Made by a program: the position numbers and the translations under genes
Origin: Streptomyces chartreusis NRRL 3882
Lineage (GTDB): Bacteria; Actinomycetota; Actinomycetes; Streptomycetales; Streptomycetaceae
NCBI RefSeq assembly: GCF_900236475.1
Contig: NZ_LT963352.1
Coordinates: forward strand, 2,480,001 to 2,544,000
DNA length: 64,000 nt
Direction of reading: 5' to 3'
Notes under the pieces: model-generated
The model's input: the letters and a program-made list of their open reading frames with translations, nothing else
Database searches by the model: none
What the model was told of the DNA's origin: nothing
Shown: piece after piece, positions 50,902 through 59,364 of the stretch
Layout of the letters: each line of letters starts with the position of its first letter
Position numbering within the stretch: position 1 is the stretch's first letter

Positions 50902-51651
50902 ATGGAGGCCCCGCCTGACAACGACGTGCTCTGGGCACGCGCCCTGCACTTCCAGCACGACGACGGCTCCCCCGCGCTCAGCGGTGTCTCGCTCGGCGTC
51001 CGGGAGGGCGAGATCCTCGCCGTGAGCGGCCCGCGCGGCAGCGGCAAGACCACCCTGCTGCGGTGCCTGTCCGGCCTGGTGCCCGTCCGGCGCGGCGAGG
51101 TCTGGTTCAACAGCGTGCCCGTGCACACCATGGGCCCCCTCACCCGTGAGCGGCTGCGCCGCGACCGGTTCGGCTGGATCGACCCGGCTCCCGTGCTGGT
51201 GCCGGAGCTCAACGCGTGGGAGAACACCGCCCTGCCGCTGATGCTGCGCGGCACCAGCCGGCGCCGCGCCAAGACCGCGGCCCTGGAGTGGCTGGAGCGC
51301 CTGGACATCGGCGAGAGCGCTCGCAAACGTCCCCACCAGCTGGTGCAGGCCGAGCGGCAGCGGGTGTGCATCGCCCGCGCCCTCGCCCCCGCGCCGTCGG
51401 TGCTGTTCGCCGACGAGCCCACGGCCCCCCTGCACCGCGCCGACCGCGCCCATGTGCTGCGCACGCTCACCACTGCGGCCCGCTCCCACGGCATCACGGT
51501 CGTCCTGGCCACGCACGACGCGGAGACCGCGGCGCTCGCCGACCGCACGGTGTCCCTGCTCGACGGGCGGCGCGTGCAGACCGTGCACCTGCCGCCGGTC
51601 GCCGGACCCACCGAGACGGAAGGCCGGGCCGCGTGCTCGCTCTCCGTCTGA
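50902..51651 (+). CDS. ABC-transporter ATPase with a degenerate signature motif
   Basis: A 249-residue ATPase of the MacB/LolD-like type: Walker A GPRGSGKT (43-50), Walker B VLFADEPTAP (167-176) and switch VLATHDAET. The signature motif, usually LSGGQ, reads LVQAE (147-151), followed by RQRVCIARAL, so the residues that contact ATP across the dimer are lost. The ATG at 50902 follows a weak site. The next gene, coding for a large membrane protein, overlaps it by 19 bases and would be its permease partner. Export or signalling are both possible. Confidence 0.85.
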   Translation: MEAPPDNDVLWARALHFQHDDGSPALSGVSLGVREGEILAVSGPRGSGKTTLLRCLSGLVPVRRGEVWFNSVPVHTMGPLTRERLRRDRFGWIDPAPVLVPELNAWENTALPLMLRGTSRRRAKTAALEWLERLDIGESARKRPHQLVQAERQRVCIARALAPAPSVLFADEPTAPLHRADRAHVLRTLTTAARSHGITVVLATHDAETAALADRTVSLLDGRRVQTVHLPPVAGPTETEGRAACSLSV

Positions 51652-53240
51652 CCCGCGGCGCCCACCCCGCCCTCCAGCTGCGCCGCCTCCTGGTCGCGGC
51701 GGCCTCGGCGGGCACGGGTTTCCTGTTGCTGTGCGCCCTGGGCTACGCGCTGGGCCACCCCGGTTCCACCGGCGCCGCCCTGCTGCGGCTCGCCTGGTGC
51801 GTGGCTCCCCTGGCCGCCACGGTGTACTTCGCGGTCGCGGTGGCCCGCACCGACCCCGCTACGAAGCCCCGCCCCGGCCTCTCCGCGATCGGACTCGGCC
51901 CGCTGCGCCTGATGGCCGTCTCGGCGACGACGACGGCCCTGTCCTGCACGCTGGGCTCGATGCTGGCCCTGCTGTTCTTCCTGCACCTGCGCGGCGACCT
52001 GACGGGCATGCCGTTCGACGGCGCGGCCGCCGAGTCCCTCGCGGCGGACCAACCGCTGCCGCTGCCGGGAGCCCTGACGCTGCTCGCGCTCGTGCCCACA
52101 GCCGCGTCGGTGGCGGTGGCGCTGGCGCTGCGGCCCCGGGAGGCGGCGCCGGCCCCGGCCCGGCGGCCGGCCGGGATGTACGGCCGTTTCGGCACGTACC
52201 GGAGCACGAGCACACGCGAGACCTTCGGGGCGTACGGCCGTTTCGGCCGGCAGATCGTCCTGCCCACGGACGGTCGTGCCCCCGAGCCGGCCACGTCGGC
52301 CGGGCAGAACGCGCAGCACGGCGGGCCGCCTCCGGCGCGGACGGGCGAGTCCGTCCCGGCGGCGGCCACGGGCCCGACCGCCCGGGGCGCCGGGAGCACG
52401 GTGGAGGACCCGGCCCAGCCGTCCGTGTCCCAGCCGGCGGCAGACGGCACCGTGAGCGCCGTGATCCCGGCCGGCAGCGCCGCGCACGGGGCCGGGAACG
52501 CCGCGCACGCGGCTGGGGGCGCCGTCCGTCAGTCGGCCCGGCACGCCGCGGCACCCGACGGTGCCGGCGATCCCGCCGCTTCCGACGCGGCCCTGCCGGA
52601 AACCGCCCTGCCGAGCCCCGCCCTGCTCCACACCGCCCCGACCGCCGCCCCCTCCGGTCTCCCCTGGGGCATCACCGTCCTGACGGCGGGTCTCGCCGTG
52701 GAGACGTACACGAGCCGTACCGCCCCCACGCCTCCCGACCTCACCTTCTCCGGCGCCTCCCCCGGCGTCCTGGCGGGCTGGGCGCTGGCCGCCGTCGGCC
52801 TGGCCCTGGCCGGTCCGGGCCTGACCCATCTGTGCGGGCGGCTGCTCCAGTCGGCCCGCCCCGGCGCCCTCCGGCTCCTGGCCGGCCGGATCCTCATGAC
52901 GGAGGCCACCCGGATCGGCCGCCCCCTGGGCGTGGTCTGCGCCGTGCTCGCGGCGGCGTACGCCATGGCCCTGCTGCACGCCCCGGACGGACTGTCGCTC
53001 GGCCCGCTGACCACGCTCGGCGTGCTGCTGGTGACCGGCTGCACCGTGGCGACGCTCCTCATGGCCGCCGTCGAGGCCCGGCAGGCCCGCGCCGACACCA
53101 CCGCCGCGCTGCTGCGCCTCGGCGCCCCCGGGAGGATGCTGCGCGGCGCCGCCGCCCTCCGCGCGGGCGCGCTGTTCGCCCTGTTCGGCCCGCTCACCCT
53201 GACCGTCGCCGAACTGGCGGCGCTGCCCCTGGCCCGCTGA
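51633..53240 (+). CDS. FtsX/MacB-like membrane protein with a long hydrophilic insertion
   Basis: A 535-aa membrane protein, starting at GTG 51633. Four hydrophobic segments in the first 165 residues (near 19-40, 48-68, 88-112 and 135-155) are followed by about 180 residues of Ala/Pro/Gly-rich low-complexity sequence. Four more membrane segments occupy the C-terminal half. The VEARQARADTTAALLRLGAPGRMLRGAAALRAG helix near the end recalls the permease helix that contacts the ATPase in FtsX-type exporters. With the overlapping ATPase it makes a complete two-gene unit. Substrate unknown. Confidence 0.78.
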   Translation: MLALRLTRGAHPALQLRRLLVAAASAGTGFLLLCALGYALGHPGSTGAALLRLAWCVAPLAATVYFAVAVARTDPATKPRPGLSAIGLGPLRLMAVSATTTALSCTLGSMLALLFFLHLRGDLTGMPFDGAAAESLAADQPLPLPGALTLLALVPTAASVAVALALRPREAAPAPARRPAGMYGRFGTYRSTSTRETFGAYGRFGRQIVLPTDGRAPEPATSAGQNAQHGGPPPARTGESVPAAATGPTARGAGSTVEDPAQPSVSQPAADGTVSAVIPAGSAAHGAGNAAHAAGGAVRQSARHAAAPDGAGDPAASDAALPETALPSPALLHTAPTAAPSGLPWGITVLTAGLAVETYTSRTAPTPPDLTFSGASPGVLAGWALAAVGLALAGPGLTHLCGRLLQSARPGALRLLAGRILMTEATRIGRPLGVVCAVLAAAYAMALLHAPDGLSLGPLTTLGVLLVTGCTVATLLMAAVEARQARADTTAALLRLGAPGRMLRGAAALRAGALFALFGPLTLTVAELAALPLAR

Positions 53241-53353
53241 CCGACTCGGCTGAACAACTCGTACGAAAAAAAATCTCCGTCCGGCGATGAGTTCCGTGCC
53301 GGCCCCCGGTCTATCCCCGCGTAACGACACGGACCCGATGGGAGAGACCCCGC

Positions 53354-53761
53354 ATGTACCAGCAGATGGTCTTCGTGAACCTGTGCGTCAGCGACCTCGG
53401 CGCCTCGAAGAAGTTCTTCACGGAACTCGGCTACCAGATCAACGAGCAGTTCAGCGACGACACCACCGCCTCGGTCGTGATCAGCGAGACCATCGTGGTG
53501 ATGGTGCACACCAAGGAGAAGTACGCCCAGTTCACCAAGAAGGAGATCGCGGACCCGAAGAAGACCAGCGAGGTGCTGATCGCGCTGAGCTCCGAGAGCC
53601 GCGAGAAGGTCGACGAGCTGGTCGAGAAGGCGGTCGCGGCGGGCGGTTCCGTCTCCGGCGAGACGCAGGACCACGGGTTCATGTACGGCCGCGCCTTCGA
53701 CGACCCGGACGGCCACACCTTCGAGGTCGTGTGGATGGACCCGGCGGCCGTCGAGGGCTGA
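53354..53761 (+). CDS. VOC (glyoxalase/bleomycin-resistance) family protein
   Basis: A 135-residue member of the vicinal-oxygen-chelate superfamily, with two beta-alpha-beta-beta-beta modules: MVFVNLCVSDLGASKKFFTELGYQIN and the end GRAFDDPDGHTFEVVWMDP. Some of the usual metal ligands are not obvious, so a metal-dependent reaction is uncertain. The ATG has GGGAGAG just upstream. It is a single gene. Confidence 0.88.
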   Translation: MYQQMVFVNLCVSDLGASKKFFTELGYQINEQFSDDTTASVVISETIVVMVHTKEKYAQFTKKEIADPKKTSEVLIALSSESREKVDELVEKAVAAGGSVSGETQDHGFMYGRAFDDPDGHTFEVVWMDPAAVEG

Positions 53762-53785
53762 GCGGCGCTGTGCCAGCATGGGCGC

Positions 53786-54907
53786 GTGCAGACGATGCCC
53801 GCCCATGCGGCCCACCATGACGACCGTGAGATCGAGACGCTGGAGGAGTTCGACGCCACCGTCTCGGCGCGCGGCACGCTCGCCGGTCACCGCGTCCAGG
53901 CCGTCGACCTGACGGACCGTACGCGCGAACTGCTCAGCACGGACACGGCGGGCGCCGTCTTCCTCGGCTGCGCGATGCGCGAGGAGGCCGCCGCGAAGGT
54001 CCGCACGGACGGCGCCCTGGTCTTCCCGCCGGTCCCGGACCTGCCCTTCGACCCGTACCGGGGCCATGTGTACGCACCGGACGAGCTCTTCGCGTCGCTG
54101 CCGGACGGCTACGAGGCCACGCCCGACGCCCAGGCCTACGCCTGGTTCCAGCGCACGAAGGCGGACCGGGACATCTACGCCTCCATGCTGCGCGCGATCC
54201 ACGACGACTCCGTCTCGGACGCGCTCGACGAACTCCTGTCCGGCGCCCGGGTCGTGGGCGTGATGGGCGGGCACGCGATGGCCCGTGGCACGGAGGAGTA
54301 CGCGGGGGCGGCTCGGCTCGGCCGGGAGCTGGCCCGTGCCGGTCTCACGGTCGCCACGGGTGGCGGCCCGGGCGCGATGGAGGCCGCCAACCTGGGCGCC
54401 TACGCCGCCCCGTTCGGCGACGAGATGCTCACCGAGTCGCTCGAACTGCTCGCCAAGGCACCGCACTTCACGCCGTCGATCACGCAGTGGGCGACGGCCG
54501 CCTTCGAGATACGCACCCGCTGGCCGCAGGGCGGGCGTTCCGTGGGCATCCCGACCTGGTTCTACGGCCACGAGCCGCCCAACGCCTTCGCGTCGCACAT
54601 CGCCAAGTACTTCGCCAACGCCACCCGTGAGGACGGCCTGCTGGCCCGGTCGAACGCGGGCGTGGTGTTCCTGCCGGGCGCCGCAGGCACCGTACAGGAG
54701 ATCTTCGACAACGCGACGCCCAACTACTACGAGTCGCGCGGCGAGCCGACGCCGATGGTGCTCGTGAACCGCGCGCACTGGACGGAGCGGCTGCCGACGT
54801 GGTCACTGCTCCAGTCGCTGGCCAGGGGCCGTTCGATGGAGGCGCGGATCGCGCTCGTGGAGCGGATCGAGGAGGCGCCGGAGGCGTTGAAACGTCTCGG
54901 CGGTTAA
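53786..54907 (+). CDS. LOG-family (Rossmann) protein
   Basis: A 373-residue protein. After an N-terminal part of about 140 residues comes the Rossmann-like domain of the LOG/TIGR00730 family: VVGVMGGHAMARG, VATGGGPGAMEAANLGAYAA and, instead of the usual PGGxGTxxE, PGAAGTVQEIFD. Family members include cytokinin-type nucleoside 5'-monophosphate phosphoribohydrolases. The changed motif and the long N-terminus leave the activity open. GTG at 53786, 24 bases after the VOC stop. Confidence 0.83.
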   Translation: MQTMPAHAAHHDDREIETLEEFDATVSARGTLAGHRVQAVDLTDRTRELLSTDTAGAVFLGCAMREEAAAKVRTDGALVFPPVPDLPFDPYRGHVYAPDELFASLPDGYEATPDAQAYAWFQRTKADRDIYASMLRAIHDDSVSDALDELLSGARVVGVMGGHAMARGTEEYAGAARLGRELARAGLTVATGGGPGAMEAANLGAYAAPFGDEMLTESLELLAKAPHFTPSITQWATAAFEIRTRWPQGGRSVGIPTWFYGHEPPNAFASHIAKYFANATREDGLLARSNAGVVFLPGAAGTVQEIFDNATPNYYESRGEPTPMVLVNRAHWTERLPTWSLLQSLARGRSMEARIALVERIEEAPEALKRLGG

Positions 54908-54914
54908 TAAGCTG

Positions 54915-54933
54915 GCAAAGCAAGTGCTTGCAA
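54915..54933. promoter_or_regulatory. Operator-like palindrome
   Basis: GCAAG-TG-CTTGC lies about 20 bases upstream of the -35 of the LAETG gene promoter, with AT-rich flanks. Its regulator is not known. Confidence 0.3.
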
Positions 54934-54945
54934 CCTGCATATGCG

Positions 54946-54973
54946 TTGACACTACTTATGCGGCGCTTATAGA
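54946..54973 (+). promoter_or_regulatory. Promoter of the LAETG protein gene
   Basis: TTGACA (54946-54951), a 16-base spacer and TATAGA (54968-54973), a good match to the main sigma factor consensus. It leaves a leader of roughly 75 bases before the GTG at 55055. Confidence 0.6.
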
Positions 54974-55054
54974 CCTGGGAGCCTCCCGGTAGTGCTGATG
55001 CTCAGTCAACACTGCCTCCACCCCCCGCATTTGCGCATCCTGTAAAGGACAAAC

Positions 55055-55771
55055 GTGGCAGTTCTGTCCGTATCACGCCGTACGGCTTCGCGCCGTACCG
55101 TCGCACGTTCCGTGCGGATCCTCGGTGTCGTCTCCGCCTCGGCCGCGCTCGCGCTCGGTGCCGCCGGCAACGCGCTCGCCTGCAACATCAACGAGTTCTC
55201 GGCCGAGGCGAAGTGCGATGGCGACAAGGGCGTCATCACCGTCACCGACGTGGACCCCGCCGGTGTCCCGGCGACCGTCACCGTGTACCTGGAGAACAAG
55301 GGGGCCGACGTGAAGAAGGTCGGCGAGCAGGTGGTCAAGGGCTCGCGCGAGGGCACCACCATCACCTTCGCCGAGAACTGGAAGCCGAACGCGGAGTACC
55401 GCATCCACGTCCAGGCCGCTCCGTACGTCGACGAGGACATCGACCCGAACCTCGTCACCCCGGCCACGGCCTGCAAGAAGGACGAGGAGAAGCCGCCGGC
55501 GACTCCCCCGGCCACGCCGACCCCGTCGGCCTCCCCCTCGAAGCCGGCCGAGGAGACGGACACCCCGGCTCCTTCGCCGTCGGAGAGCGAGAGCAGCACG
55601 CCGGCGGGCAACGCGCCCGCGCCCGCGGCCGGTGACTCCAACCTCGCCGAGACCGGCGCCAACTCCAACACCGGCATCATCGCCGGTGTCGCGGCGGCCC
55701 TGGTCGTCGTCGGTGGCGGCGCGGTGTTCTTCGGCATGCGCCGTCGTGGGGCGAAGAGCAGCGACAGCTGA
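55055..55771 (+). CDS. Sortase-anchored (LAETG) cell-surface protein
   Basis: A 238-aa exported protein. A long signal peptide (Arg-rich 1-21, hydrophobic 22-40, cleavage near ALA at 40-42) is followed by an Ig-like or beta domain of about 100 residues with three cysteines (43, 54 and 140). A Pro/Ser/Thr/Glu-rich stalk of about 55 residues then leads to the sortase E motif LAETG (197-201), a hydrophobic anchor and a basic tail [11 protein letters not shown]. The protein is therefore linked to peptidoglycan. The GTG at 55055 has AAAGGA upstream. The LOG gene precedes it. Confidence 0.88.
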   Translation: MAVLSVSRRTASRRTVARSVRILGVVSASAALALGAAGNALACNINEFSAEAKCDGDKGVITVTDVDPAGVPATVTVYLENKGADVKKVGEQVVKGSREGTTITFAENWKPNAEYRIHVQAAPYVDEDIDPNLVTPATACKKDEEKPPATPPATPTPSASPSKPAEETDTPAPSPSESESSTPAGNAPAPAAGDSNLAETGANSNTGIIAGVAAALVVVGGGAVFFGMRRRGAKSSDS

Positions 55772-55795
55772 CGCCCGCACATCAGCGCCCGTTGG

Positions 55796-55824
55796 TGGCC
55801 CGTCCCTCTCGCGGGGGCGGGCCA
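55796..55824. terminator. Bidirectional terminator
   Basis: TGGCCCG-CCC pairs with GGG-CGGGCCA around a 7-base loop, between the convergent LAETG and MDMPI-family genes. Confidence 0.75.
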
Positions 55825-55839
55825 TCGCCTGTTCCGGCG

Positions 55840-56637
55840 CTAGCCGAACGTCGCCCGCTCCAGCCAGAACTCCAGCAGGTCCCGCTCCCCCAGCACCTCC
55901 AGCTCCGGGGAGTCCAGCGGCAGCCGGCGGTAGAACGCGAGCAGGACGGAGGTGAGCGGTCCGCGCAGGGCGACCGTGGCCTTCTCGTGGCCCCGGCGCC
56001 AGGTGACACCCTCCTCGGTGAGTTCGATGAGCCACTCGGCGTTCAGGCCGGGGCCGGTGTCGGTGGCGTGCAGATGGATGCTGCGGCCCGGGCCGCGCAG
56101 TTCCCCCACCGTGTCGTGGGGTGCCGTCCGCTGCACGTACTCCACGATCTGGAGCCACTCGTCGATCGCGTCGGCGGCCACCTCGGGCGCGACCTCGAAG
56201 GGCAGGCCGGCGGCGAGCGTGGCGTCCGCACGGTGCACGGTGATCTCGTGCGTCGCCCGGCGGGCCCAGAACCCGGAGTCGAGGATCCCCGCCCAGCCCC
56301 ACACCTTCGTGTCCGGCCCGGCCTCCCGCAGCGCTGTGACGACCTGCTCGCCGCTCTCCGCCAGCCAGGCGTCCAGTACGGCGGCGTCGCCCCGGGTGCC
56401 GGGTCCGGCGAGGCCCGGCACCCGTTCCTCGGGCACCTCCTCCTCGGCCCGGGTCCGCACGATGAACTCCACCCAGCGCAGGGCACCGCCCAGGTGCCGG
56501 ACCAGGTCCTCCAGCGACCAGTCCGGGCAGGTCGGCACCGGGCCGGACAGATCGGCGCCGGACGTCACCACGGACCTCAACAGAGCGACCTGGTGGGCGA
56601 CTTCGTCGCAGTAACGGTCGTGCGTGAGTAGCGTCAT
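55840..56637 (-). CDS. Maleylpyruvate isomerase-family (MDMPI) protein
   Basis: A 265-residue protein of the mycothiol-dependent maleylpyruvate isomerase/DinB-like group. The four-helix N-terminal region begins LTHDRYCDEVAHQVALLRSVV and includes VPTCPDWSLEDLVRHLGGALRWVEFIV; His in the DLVRHLGG segment and later TRRATHEITVHRADA (here WARRATHEITVHRADA) are the usual metal ligands. Such proteins use mycothiol in isomerisation or transfer; the reaction is not known for this one. The ATG at 56637 is used. Confidence 0.85.
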   Translation of the reverse strand: MTLLTHDRYCDEVAHQVALLRSVVTSGADLSGPVPTCPDWSLEDLVRHLGGALRWVEFIVRTRAEEEVPEERVPGLAGPGTRGDAAVLDAWLAESGEQVVTALREAGPDTKVWGWAGILDSGFWARRATHEITVHRADATLAAGLPFEVAPEVAADAIDEWLQIVEYVQRTAPHDTVGELRGPGRSIHLHATDTGPGLNAEWLIELTEEGVTWRRGHEKATVALRGPLTSVLLAFYRRLPLDSPELEVLGERDLLEFWLERATFG

Positions 56638-56662
56638 GCCCCGCACCTTAGGCGGCAGCCGA

Positions 56663-57682
56663 TCAGCCGAGCACCACGATTTCGGCCGCGTCGAACTCCA
56701 CCCCGACCTCGTCCCCGGTCTCCGGCGCCGCCCGCAGCGCGCACGCCGCCTCCAGGCGCGGTGCGCCATCAGGCTGGAGGTGGACGGAGACATGGGTGCC
56801 CTTGAAGGTGCGCGCGGTCACCGTGCAGCGCAGGCCCGTGCCGGCCGGCACCAGGCGCACGCCCGCGGGCCGCACGAGCAGGGTCCGGGTGCCCTGCGGG
56901 GCGCCCTCCGGCACCGGCACCTTGCCCCACGGCGTGTCCGCGGCCTCCGCCCCGACCGTCGCCTCGACGACGTTCTCGAAGCCGAGGAAGCGGGCGACGA
57001 ACGCGTCGGCCGGCCGCTGCCACACCTGGAGCGGCGTACCGGACTGGGCGATCCTGCCGTCCCGCATCACCACGACCCGGTCGGCCAGCGCGAAGGCCTC
57101 CCCCTGGTCGTGCGTCACGGCGAGCACGGTGGTGCCCAACCGGCCGAACAGCTCCTTCAGTTCGACGACGAGCCGCTCCCTGAGCGACCGGTCGAGCTGG
57201 CCCAGCGGCTCGTCCAGCATCAGCAACCGGGGGCTCGGTGCCAACGCCCGGGCCAGCGCGACCCGTTGCTGCTCCCCGCCGGACAGCGCGGCGACGGCCC
57301 GGCGGGACGCGCCCGGCAGCCCGACCAGGTCCAGCAACTCCTGTACACGGTCGGCCTGTTGCCGCTTCGACGCCCCGTGCATACGCAGTCCGAAGGCGAC
57401 GTTGCCGCCCACGTCCCGCTGCGGGAACAGCTGGTGGTCCTGGAACATCAGCCCGACCCCGCGCCGGTGCGCGGGCACGCCCACCTGGTCGCGCCCGTCG
57501 AGCGCCACCCGCCCGGAGTCGAGCGGCTGGAGCCCCGCCACCGCCCGCAGCAGCGTCGACTTGCCGCTGCCGCTGGGCCCGAGCACACACACGATCTCGT
57601 GCTCGGCGACCTCAAGGTCGACGGCGTCCAGCACGGCACGCCCGCCGAAACGGACCGTCGCACCTTCCAGAGCCAGCAGCAT
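56663..57682 (-). CDS. thiQ: Thiamine ABC transporter ATP-binding protein
   Basis: A 339-aa ATPase: Walker A GPSGSGKS (35-42), Q-loop FQDHQLFPQRDVGGNVAFGL, signature LSGGEQQRVALARAL, Walker B LLMLDEPLGQLD and a C-terminal TOBE-like domain. It belongs to the thiamine importer by its place behind thiB and thiP and the TPP riboswitch. Its ATG overlaps the thiP stop by one base (TGATG). Confidence 0.9.
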   Translation of the reverse strand: MLLALEGATVRFGGRAVLDAVDLEVAEHEIVCVLGPSGSGKSTLLRAVAGLQPLDSGRVALDGRDQVGVPAHRRGVGLMFQDHQLFPQRDVGGNVAFGLRMHGASKRQQADRVQELLDLVGLPGASRRAVAALSGGEQQRVALARALAPSPRLLMLDEPLGQLDRSLRERLVVELKELFGRLGTTVLAVTHDQGEAFALADRVVVMRDGRIAQSGTPLQVWQRPADAFVARFLGFENVVEATVGAEAADTPWGKVPVPEGAPQGTRTLLVRPAGVRLVPAGTGLRCTVTARTFKGTHVSVHLQPDGAPRLEAACALRAAPETGDEVGVEFDAAEIVVLG

Positions 57683-59364
57683 CAGAACTCCCCGGTCCGG
57701 TCCGTGCGAAGCCTCTCCAGCACCAGCAGGGCCACGGCGCACACCACCATCAGAATCGTCGAAAGGGCCATCGCCTGGCCGTAGTTCAGCTCCCCGGGCC
57801 GCCCCAGCAGCCGCGCCACGGCCACCGGCAGCGTCGGGTTGTCGGGCCGCGCGATGAACACCGTCGCCCCGAACTCCCCGAGCGACACGGCGAAGGCGAA
57901 CCCGGCCGCGATCAGCAGCGCCCGCCGCACCATCGGCAGATCCACCTCACGCCACACCCGCCAGGGCGAGGCCCCCAGCACCGAGGCCGCCTCCCGCAAC
58001 CGCACGTCCACCGCCCGCAGTACGGGCAGCATCGTCCGCACGACGAACGGCACACCGACCAGCGCCTGCGCGAGCGGCACCAGGATCCACGAGGACCTCA
58101 GATCGAGCGGCGGCGCGTCGAGGGCGATCAGGAACCCGAACCCGACGGTCACCGCGGACACCCCGAGCGGCAGCATCAGCAGGGCGTCGAAGCCGCGCAC
58201 GAACCGCCCGGCGTCCCGGCGGGTGAGCGCGACGGCGGCAAGACCGCCGATCACCACGGCGATGAGCGTGGCGGCTACGGCGTACGACAGCGAGTTGCCG
58301 ATGGCCTCGATCGGCGGGACGAGGAACACTCCCCCGTCCTCGCGGGTCAGCGCCCGGTAGTAGCCGAAGCCGGGGGCGTCCAGGGATCGCTGCACCAGCA
58401 CGGCGAGCGGCAGCAGGAGCAGCACGGATACGGTGACGAGCACCCCGCCCAGCAGCGCCCACTGCCCCGTGCCACGCGGCCGGCGCGCGGTCACGGACGG
58501 GTCCACCAGCCGCAGCGCGGTCTCCCGCCGCCGTACGGTCCAGGCGTGCAGGGCGAGGATCGCGCCCACGGCGACGAACTGGATCAGCGTCAGCACGGCG
58601 GCCGTGGACAGGTCGAAGATCTCCGACGTCTGCCGGTAGATCTCCACCTCCAGGGTCGAGAAGGTGGGCCCGCCGAGGATCTGGACGACACCGAAGGAGG
58701 TGAAGGTGAACAGGAAGACCATGAGCGCGGCGGCGGCCACGGCGGGCGCGAGCGCCGGCAGCGTGACCTGCCGCCAGGCCCTCAGCGGCGACGCCCCGAG
58801 CATCCGCGCGGCCTCCTCCTGCCGCGGGTCGAGCTGCGCCCAGAGCCCGCCGACGGTCCGGACGACGACCGCGTAGTTGAAGAAGACGTGCGCGAGCAGG
58901 ATCGCCCACACGGTGGTGTCCAGCCGCACGCCCCACAGCTCGTCGAGCAGTCCGCCGCGCCCGACCAGCGCCAGGAACGCCGTACCGACGACGACCGTCG
59001 GCAGCACGAACGGCACGGTCACCACGGCCCGCAGGACCTGCTTGCCGCGGAAGTCGAAGCGCGCGAAGACATACGCGCCGGGCAGCGCGACCAGCAGGGT
59101 GAGTGCCGTCGAGACGATCGCCTGCCAGGTGGTGAACCACAGCACGTGCCGGACGTCGGACTGCGCCAGCACCTCGCCGATCCGCCCGAACCGCCAGACC
59201 CCGTCGACCTTCAGGCCGCGCGCGACGATCGCGGCGACGGGGTAGGCGAAGAAGACGGCGAAGAACGCGACGGGCACGGCGATGAGCCCGAGCCGCGCCG
59301 CGCTCCCGCGCCGGTCCCTGCGGACGGTTACCTCAGTACGAGTGAGGTCCACGACTTGACCCAC
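57682..59364 (-). CDS. thiP: Thiamine ABC transporter permease, two fused domains
   Basis: A 560-aa membrane protein made of two permease domains in one chain, as in ThiP. The ATPase-contact loops are DPRQEEAARMLGASPLRAWRQVTLPALAP and DVRLREAASVLGASPWRVWREVDLPMVRR, with twelve membrane segments altogether. It overlaps the 3' end of thiB by about 37 bases if the GTG at 59364 is used; a second GTG at 59352 is also possible and reduces this to 25. The ribosome site is poor in both, which suggests coupled translation. Confidence 0.92.
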   Translation of the reverse strand: MGQVVDLTRTEVTVRRDRRGSAARLGLIAVPVAFFAVFFAYPVAAIVARGLKVDGVWRFGRIGEVLAQSDVRHVLWFTTWQAIVSTALTLLVALPGAYVFARFDFRGKQVLRAVVTVPFVLPTVVVGTAFLALVGRGGLLDELWGVRLDTTVWAILLAHVFFNYAVVVRTVGGLWAQLDPRQEEAARMLGASPLRAWRQVTLPALAPAVAAAALMVFLFTFTSFGVVQILGGPTFSTLEVEIYRQTSEIFDLSTAAVLTLIQFVAVGAILALHAWTVRRRETALRLVDPSVTARRPRGTGQWALLGGVLVTVSVLLLLPLAVLVQRSLDAPGFGYYRALTREDGGVFLVPPIEAIGNSLSYAVAATLIAVVIGGLAAVALTRRDAGRFVRGFDALLMLPLGVSAVTVGFGFLIALDAPPLDLRSSWILVPLAQALVGVPFVVRTMLPVLRAVDVRLREAASVLGASPWRVWREVDLPMVRRALLIAAGFAFAVSLGEFGATVFIARPDNPTLPVAVARLLGRPGELNYGQAMALSTILMVVCAVALLVLERLRTDRTGEF

